The position numbers and the translations under genes were made by a program. Positions 58,914 to 64,000 of a DNA stretch of 64,000 nucleotides are shown here, piece by piece (position 1 is the first letter of the stretch; every line of letters starts with the position of its first letter). This DNA is from Zygnema circumcarinatum (taxonomy: Eukaryota > Streptophyta > Zygnematophyceae > Zygnematales > Zygnemataceae). The notes under the pieces were generated by a model that was given only the letters and a program-made list of their open reading frames with translations, did not search any database and was not told where the DNA came from. The stretch spans positions 3,827,165-3,891,164 of the forward strand of contig CM074804.1 in NCBI GenBank assembly GCA_037447605.1. Direction: 5' to 3'.

Positions 58914-59918
58914 TACCGAACAGATTCACCCGTTGGATATGTACGGCCTCACTGGTCAACGTGCGTAATATCGCCCTGGGGCCAGGCATCGGGAAAATAG
59001 GGAATTCTCTAAAAATCCTGAACCAAAATTTACGTGCATCCAGGAAATATTCGCATGCACTGGACAATGGGAAGCGCCTCATGTGATCAGCAAGCAGCAC
59101 ATAGTAGACGGGTATGAGAGCGAAGTTAGTGCCAGTTGATTTTCACAGAATGATGTCAAAGTGGTCACACACTTCTCTACTGAGAAGCAAAATCATGACA
59201 ACATTGCAACACAACGGTGTTTCACTTCAAGAGCATAGAAAATTTCTATTTCAAGGGACAAAAAGGGAAAGTGATGTGCCCAAAAGGTGAGCCAATCACC
59301 CGACTACCTAAAGCGGAAAGTGGGTCATCCAAAAAAAAGTACTTCACAAGGCTTCCATGATCCATCCCCCACTCTCCTACTGAAAGAGAGAGAATATTCC
59401 ATAACAAAAGTCAATCGAAGAGAAGACGCAAAAAAAGTTGGACGTCAACTACCACCCCCTCGACTGACCACCTTTGACCGACCCTGACTGTGTTTGACTT
59501 TTGCTATCACTGGGCGACAAAGCATTGGCAAAGCCAAAAAATAGATTGGACCTGCTCCTAAAAATCATCTGCAATAAATATTTACAGTCGCGCCCAGAAA
59601 AAAAGCAAGTACCACTATTTTCAGCCTTGCAAACTCTTGCATCCGCGTGCACCCAGAGGCTACATCCACCTGATTTTTGTCACAAACATTCTAACTTATT
59701 CGCCAGTTGCCCACTTATTGAGATCCTGGATTTCTCGACCCGCTTCCTTGCAACGTGCCGAACGATCCCTCGTCCTCTCGGCTACTTCACGAGCCCCCTT
59801 TGGCCTTTTTTGTGCATAAAGAGAGTCAAACCCCTTGCGTTTCCTTCGAGATACCAACCCTTGGCATGCGGAGTACTCTCCATGTCTTTTTGAAGGTACC
59901 CCAATCCTTCCCTGATCA
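58914..59918. other. Region between the MITE and the NEMP stop
   Basis: One kilobase of AT-richer DNA with no recognised exon on either strand. It probably contains the NEMP 3' UTR. Confidence 0.5.
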
Positions 59919-62917
59919 TCAGTAGTGGGCGGTCGGCGGGCTTTGGAGTCTTCGACGTTGAGAGCTTTGGAACGTCGACACGTATGCTCGCTCTTGGATA
60001 TCCATGGGAAAGAAATCTTTCCCATAGTCACCTGCATAAAAACCAAAGAGAAACTCAGTTCAAGCACCAACGCAAGTACCAGCAAAGAACGAGAACAGTC
60101 TGAGATCTTCTCTTATGACAAGAAAGATTGACACATCGCAAAAAAACGAGCAGCCATATCCAAGTCAACTGCAAACTCGATTTCAGTTGACATCACATCT
60201 CAATCCCTCAAAAGCAGCTGACTTCAATTGCATCTCGCATACAAAAATCAAAAAATGACCGGTGTTGTTTTTTGAAGACCTACCGCCAATCGTAGGATCA
60301 AAACTGTTTTTCTCACAAGTACTCCTTTGCTTGGCCAGTCTCCTGCACATAGCGCAAACGTACAAGAATAAAAAGAGAGAAATTACTACATCCGACACGA
60401 TGAGCCACAAAAACATAAAAATGTTTCCTTTGAATTGCCTGATTTCCCAAACATGGTTCAGCTACAATCCAAAAATATAAAAGGCAGTTCAGCTAGGACA
60501 TACCAAAGTTGTACATGAAGCAACTGCGAGGCGATAGCCGCCAGTAGAACGGCAAATGTAGAGTCTTCGAGATCGTGAGAACTCTGCAATTCCCATATGA
60601 ATATATCAGAAATGAGGACACCATTAGACACATTGAAATTGTACATTCAATCAAACAAACCATCTATAGTCAAAATTTTCACCTCAAATTGAAAAATAAA
60701 AAGCATAACTTCCTCTGATGAAGCAGTCGTATTCAACAAAATTGAAAGGGAAAGAATTACCTGACTAAGGAGAGCTATAGACATGATGCGCATTGCCCAT
60801 TTCACGAATTCAGCAATTGAAGGAGTTATTGTGCCTTCGGGTGTCAATATGATACTCCGAGTAGTCCAATATCCGAGCCCAGCTCCAATCAGAAGAAACA
60901 TGACGATTGATAATATAAGAATCTGCACAGAAATTAAAACCAATAAAAAAATTGTTAATAATGTCAATTTTCTTTGTCGCAATCCTATGTTGGAAGGCAG
61001 AAGAATAGGCAGAAGCAACTTACCGAAGGGGCTGCCTCTCCATGTCCACTTAAACTTTGCATTGCATCGAATGCTTGAAACAAGAAATAGAGTTGTCCAA
61101 TATAACCGATTCCCGTCTGCAATAAAATAATAAAAGGGAACGGAAAACCCACATTTTAGCACATTTTTTCTGAAAGCTACGATGATGAAACAAATAGCCA
61201 AACTGAGGATTCACCAATCAGTTCTAGATTGAAATGCACAATACATCGCAATCTGAAACCAATGTAATCAACCGATCAGTTAACCTTGAAATCAGTTTTC
61301 CACCATCTGAATGATGCATTGACTGCTTAGAAACTTTCTAGAAAACGTAGCAAGACATTTCAAAGTGACGACAGGATGATGATGACGCGTGACGCGAGGT
61401 TAACAACTTACAAAGGACCCGAAAAATAAAATATACCACAGGCCTTGCCCAACAGTCGGCGCTTGTCGAAAGGCCTGCAAACATACCCTCTTACAACCAA
61501 AATTAATCCTGAGTACCAAAATGTGCCGGTTAGCAATTGAAATTGGGTGGTTGGATGGATCAAGAGCTCAAAACACTCACAGATCTAGAAACATGACAAC
61601 ATGCCTCAAATGGTTGAAGCAAATACCTTATACGGTAGAATGAATGCAATAACAGCAACTCCAAAAAGCATTCCGCTGCTATAATAAAATAGCAGCCATT
61701 GGCTTAGAATCGGAGCCATCAAGAACAAGAAGATGCCCAAAATGAAGAGATATACGCGATAAATACAGAATTCTGCAAACACCGCAATTCCCCACACAGC
61801 AAAATAAGGATCAGCCAGAAACCCAAGCAAAGAAATGTCTATCGATCTACTCCAAAAAAAAGAACACTGTTTCTCTTCCTCAAAGCCTGCCCTGCAAGGC
61901 TGTACTCGTGAAAGTTGTCAACACGTACCTTCTGTGAGTTGCACCTGTAACTTGGCATTCGAAAGTCCTCCGTTTAAAGGAGTCTTAATGTCCACATACG
62001 TAACTTCAGAATGGTACACAAGGAAAGTCAGGGTTGCCGTCTTTTTTAAAGGAATCCAAGCATTAAGGCACGAGCCCATTTCAATGCTCTCATTCCTGCA
62101 ACAAAAAGGCGAGAAAAGATAAGAAAAAACAGCAAGAAAACTGTTAAACTAATGAAACTGAGAGGCAAAGTTCCTAATCCTGTCGAGAAACAAAACGACT
62201 GAAGACTATTTTGAAAGCAAAGGAAACGCGCAAGAATCCACGATGCCCTTTGCAATAGTAATAGCATGCCAAGCCACGAAAGAGAAGCCAAAAAAAGCAC
62301 AGCATGCAGTGAGCTCACCTGTGCAGACAGACCTCTGCACTCGAGGAAGTCGTCGACCAGCGACTCCAATATGAAGGCTTCGTCTCATCGTTGAACGATG
62401 CCATCAACTTGCTGACGAAAAAATACTTCATTGCACGCGTATGGAGTGAGCAAGCAGGGACTCTGAATCGAATGACAGTCTGCAATGGATTCTGATTCGC
62501 TCCGTACACGTATCTTGATTCCAGAATTTCAATTGGAGCACTGACAGTAAGGCCACCTAGATGCCACGAAAGAAAATAAAGATTCAAACTTTCTTGGACG
62601 ATATTCTTGCAACGGAGCAAGACCTTGACAAAAGCTTGAAAACAGCCTAAAAACAGCTTGACAAAGCAGTTTCTTACAGCAAAAGACACCACAAGGAATC
62701 AGAAAACTGCAAAATTGCTAAGCAGCATCTTGCAATCATTGCTGCTGCTGCCATCAAGCAAGGGGAAGCACGGCAAACAAGCACAACTGAGCTCACCTGT
62801 TTCCACGTTGGTTGGCATGCCTCCAGCAGCAGCACCATCCTCTACAGCAGCGTTGTTTCCACGCGCCAAAGGCACACAGAAGAGGAAGAGAGAGATAAAT
62901 ATCGATGCGCACGCCAT
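59919..62917 (-). CDS. PNET2: Nuclear envelope integral membrane protein (NEMP/PNET2 family)
   Basis: Inner nuclear membrane protein of the NEMP (TMEM194) family; plant PNET2 proteins link chromatin to the envelope. Ten exons: 62917-62797, 62556-62319, 62095-61929, 61772-61627, 61474-61412, 61116-61024, 60922-60761, 60583-60504, 60342-60284, 60031-59919; 413 aa. A signal peptide (MACASIFISLFLFCVPLARG) precedes a lumenal domain (about 40-175). The membrane part carries the family core LGIFLFLMAPILSQWLLFYY then SSGMLFGVAV, followed by VGQGLWYILFFGSF, GAGLGYWTTRSIILTPEG and IAEFVKWAMRIMSIALLSQ. The C-terminal tail ends MDIQERAYVSTFQSSQRRR, close to the YYSTFH-type plant ending. The start at 62917 has good context (GCCATGG). 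Convergent with LON-RING. Confidence 0.9.
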
Positions 62918-63752
62918 GGCTCGGATCAAATGATCCGCCCGCAACAGCGCTCGCCTGAGGGGAAAGAGAAGAAGAAAGTGTGTGCAAGCAGGGCCGAGCG
63001 CCTTTTGGACTCCCGAGAGGAGCCGGCCTGCCGTGTCAGGGAAGGCAACGAGCCAACAGACTTTTTGGTCCCACACGTTCCTGTCCGTCCATTCCGTCCG
63101 TTGGTCCCGCGCCGAGCCGATAAGGTTGGGACTGCGGCCGCCGTTCGATGACCAGTGAAGCCTCCGTGGCCGTTCGATGTAAACGGAACCGCCGTTTGAT
63201 GTCTTAAATCAATTTATCGCAGTAGATAGCCTGTTCGAACGTGATGGTTATCATCGAACGTGTACGTATCGTATCGTAACGAGTTATATCGTATAGTAGC
63301 GTAGCGTATCGTAATGTATCGTAGAGTATCATAGAGCCTAATATCGTATTGTTATGTATTGTATCGCACACACTCGTATTGTACGATAGCGTATCGTATT
63401 GTACTGTATCGTATCGTATCCATTGAAAACCTGCGCCTGTCCTAGCGAGACATTTCGTGCCGTATGGATGGATCTGGACCGTTCGTGGAGACACGCACTT
63501 GCGACGGACGCATCTCCGTGTTTTCGGTTTCACGCGTGTGGAATTTCTGGAAGAGCATTTTTCAAAGTGCCGTACTTTCTAGGGCAAGAAAGCTCGTCGC
63601 GGTGCCGAAGCAAAGGTTGGCAGGCCGGGAAGAAAACAAACTCAAAATCAGTACATGTAGATCTGGCTTATTATTGGTAAGGAGTACTGTTTTTGAAATA
63701 TGTTTTGAATCGCAGGGCCAAAGGTTGGCACTGAGCTCGCCCGGAGGCAGCC
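62918..63752. promoter_or_regulatory. Divergent intergenic region
   Basis: 835 bp upstream of both NEMP and the right-edge gene. It includes a GTATC-type degenerate array (63255-63420) and short GTTCGATG repeats (63144-63200). No core promoter element stands out. Confidence 0.4.
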
Positions 63753-64000
63753 ATGGCTGCAGCTGCTGCTGCTGCTGCTGCTGCTGCCAAGGATGGCGGC
63801 GGAGGGGGACACGTGGCGGCAGGAGACCCGTCCTCCTCGTTATCCGCTGCCACGTCTGGGGGAGGGACGCAAGTGCGCGGGATAGGCAGGAGACCCGTCC
63901 TCCTCGTTATCCGCTGCCACGTCTGGGGGAGGGACGCAAGTGCGCGGGATAGGCTATCATGTGAATGCGGCCTTTTGTTGCTTTTTGTACTTGTTTGTTT
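63753..64000 (+). CDS. Possible first exon of a gene running off the right edge
   Basis: The ATG at 63753 sits in a strong context (GCCATGGC) and opens M, twelve Ala (a GCT repeat), then KDGGGGGHVAAGDPSSSLS. The frame stays open to the window end, but only because a 67-bp direct duplication shifts it. A donor such as CAA|GTGCGC near 63870 (duplicated at 63937) may end the exon earlier. No family can be assigned. Confidence 0.35.
   Translation, partial: MAAAAAAAAAAAKDGGGGGHVAAGDPSSSLSAATSGGGTQVRGIGRRPVLLVIRCHVWGRDASARDRLSCECGLLLLFVLVC
63819..63952. repeat. Perfect 67-bp tandem duplication
   Basis: 63819-63885 and 63886-63952 read identically (start GCAGGAGACCCGTCC, end GTGCGCGGGATAG). Sixty-seven is not a multiple of three, so the duplication shifts the frame of the putative first exon. 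Confidence 0.95.

Overview
This is nuclear DNA of a green-lineage eukaryote. Every gene I could rebuild is split by short GT-AG spliceosomal introns. The gene set looks plant-like: NF-YA with a plant-type core, a GT47 exostosin-like glycosyltransferase, an OSBP-related protein with PH domain, a PNET2/NEMP nuclear-envelope protein, and a TPR-RING-LON protein. There are degenerate CCCTAAA-like telomeric repeats in an intron and abundant CACGTGGC and CGTAC motifs. A streptophyte alga or bryophyte-grade plant fits best, but the species cannot be fixed from sequence alone. I see no bacterial operons, CRISPR arrays, rRNA or tRNA genes.

Layout from left to right. 1-2.6 kb: faint minus-strand exons of an unrecognised, possibly ARM-like gene. 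2.8-7.2 kb (+): Rab geranylgeranyltransferase beta subunit. 8.3-10.1 kb (-): NF-YA. 10.5-11.9 kb: purine-rich low-complexity DNA. 12.3-17.8 kb (-): VPS45. 18.1-19.4 kb: a 1.3-kb element with long inverted repeats. 20.4-24.8 kb (+): exostosin-like GT47. 25.9-26.6 kb: satellite-like repeats. 26.7-33.2 kb (+): OSBP-related protein. 34.5-39.8 kb (+): CDC6. 40.7-41.4 kb: a second inverted-repeat element. 42.5-43.1 kb (-): DUF4291 protein. 43.2-43.8 kb: a G-box cluster. 44.2-46.4 kb (+): an uncharacterised 502-aa protein. 47.0-51.3 kb (-): RNA methyltransferase. 52.2-57.0 kb (+): TPR-RING-LON protein. 58.3-58.9 kb: a Tc1/mariner-like MITE. 59.9-62.9 kb (-): NEMP/PNET2. 63.75 kb to the edge (+): the putative first exon of a truncated gene.

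Exon boundaries were worked out by hand. I required GT/AG (or GC/AG) borders, a preserved reading phase and agreement with known family motifs. For ten genes the phases close from ATG to stop: RabGGTB 324 aa, NF-YA 275, VPS45 568, GT47 700, ORP 803, CDC6 497, unknown 502, methyltransferase 707, LON-RING 549, NEMP 413. The genes do not form one pathway. Several serve membrane traffic and lipid transfer (RabGGTB prenylates Rabs, VPS45 drives SNARE fusion, ORP moves lipids at ER contacts), which I regard as chance linkage. Divergent pairs (VPS45/GT47, DUF4291/unknown, methyltransferase/LON-RING, NEMP/right-edge gene) share compact intergenic regions that carry the most distinctive repeats and motif clusters.
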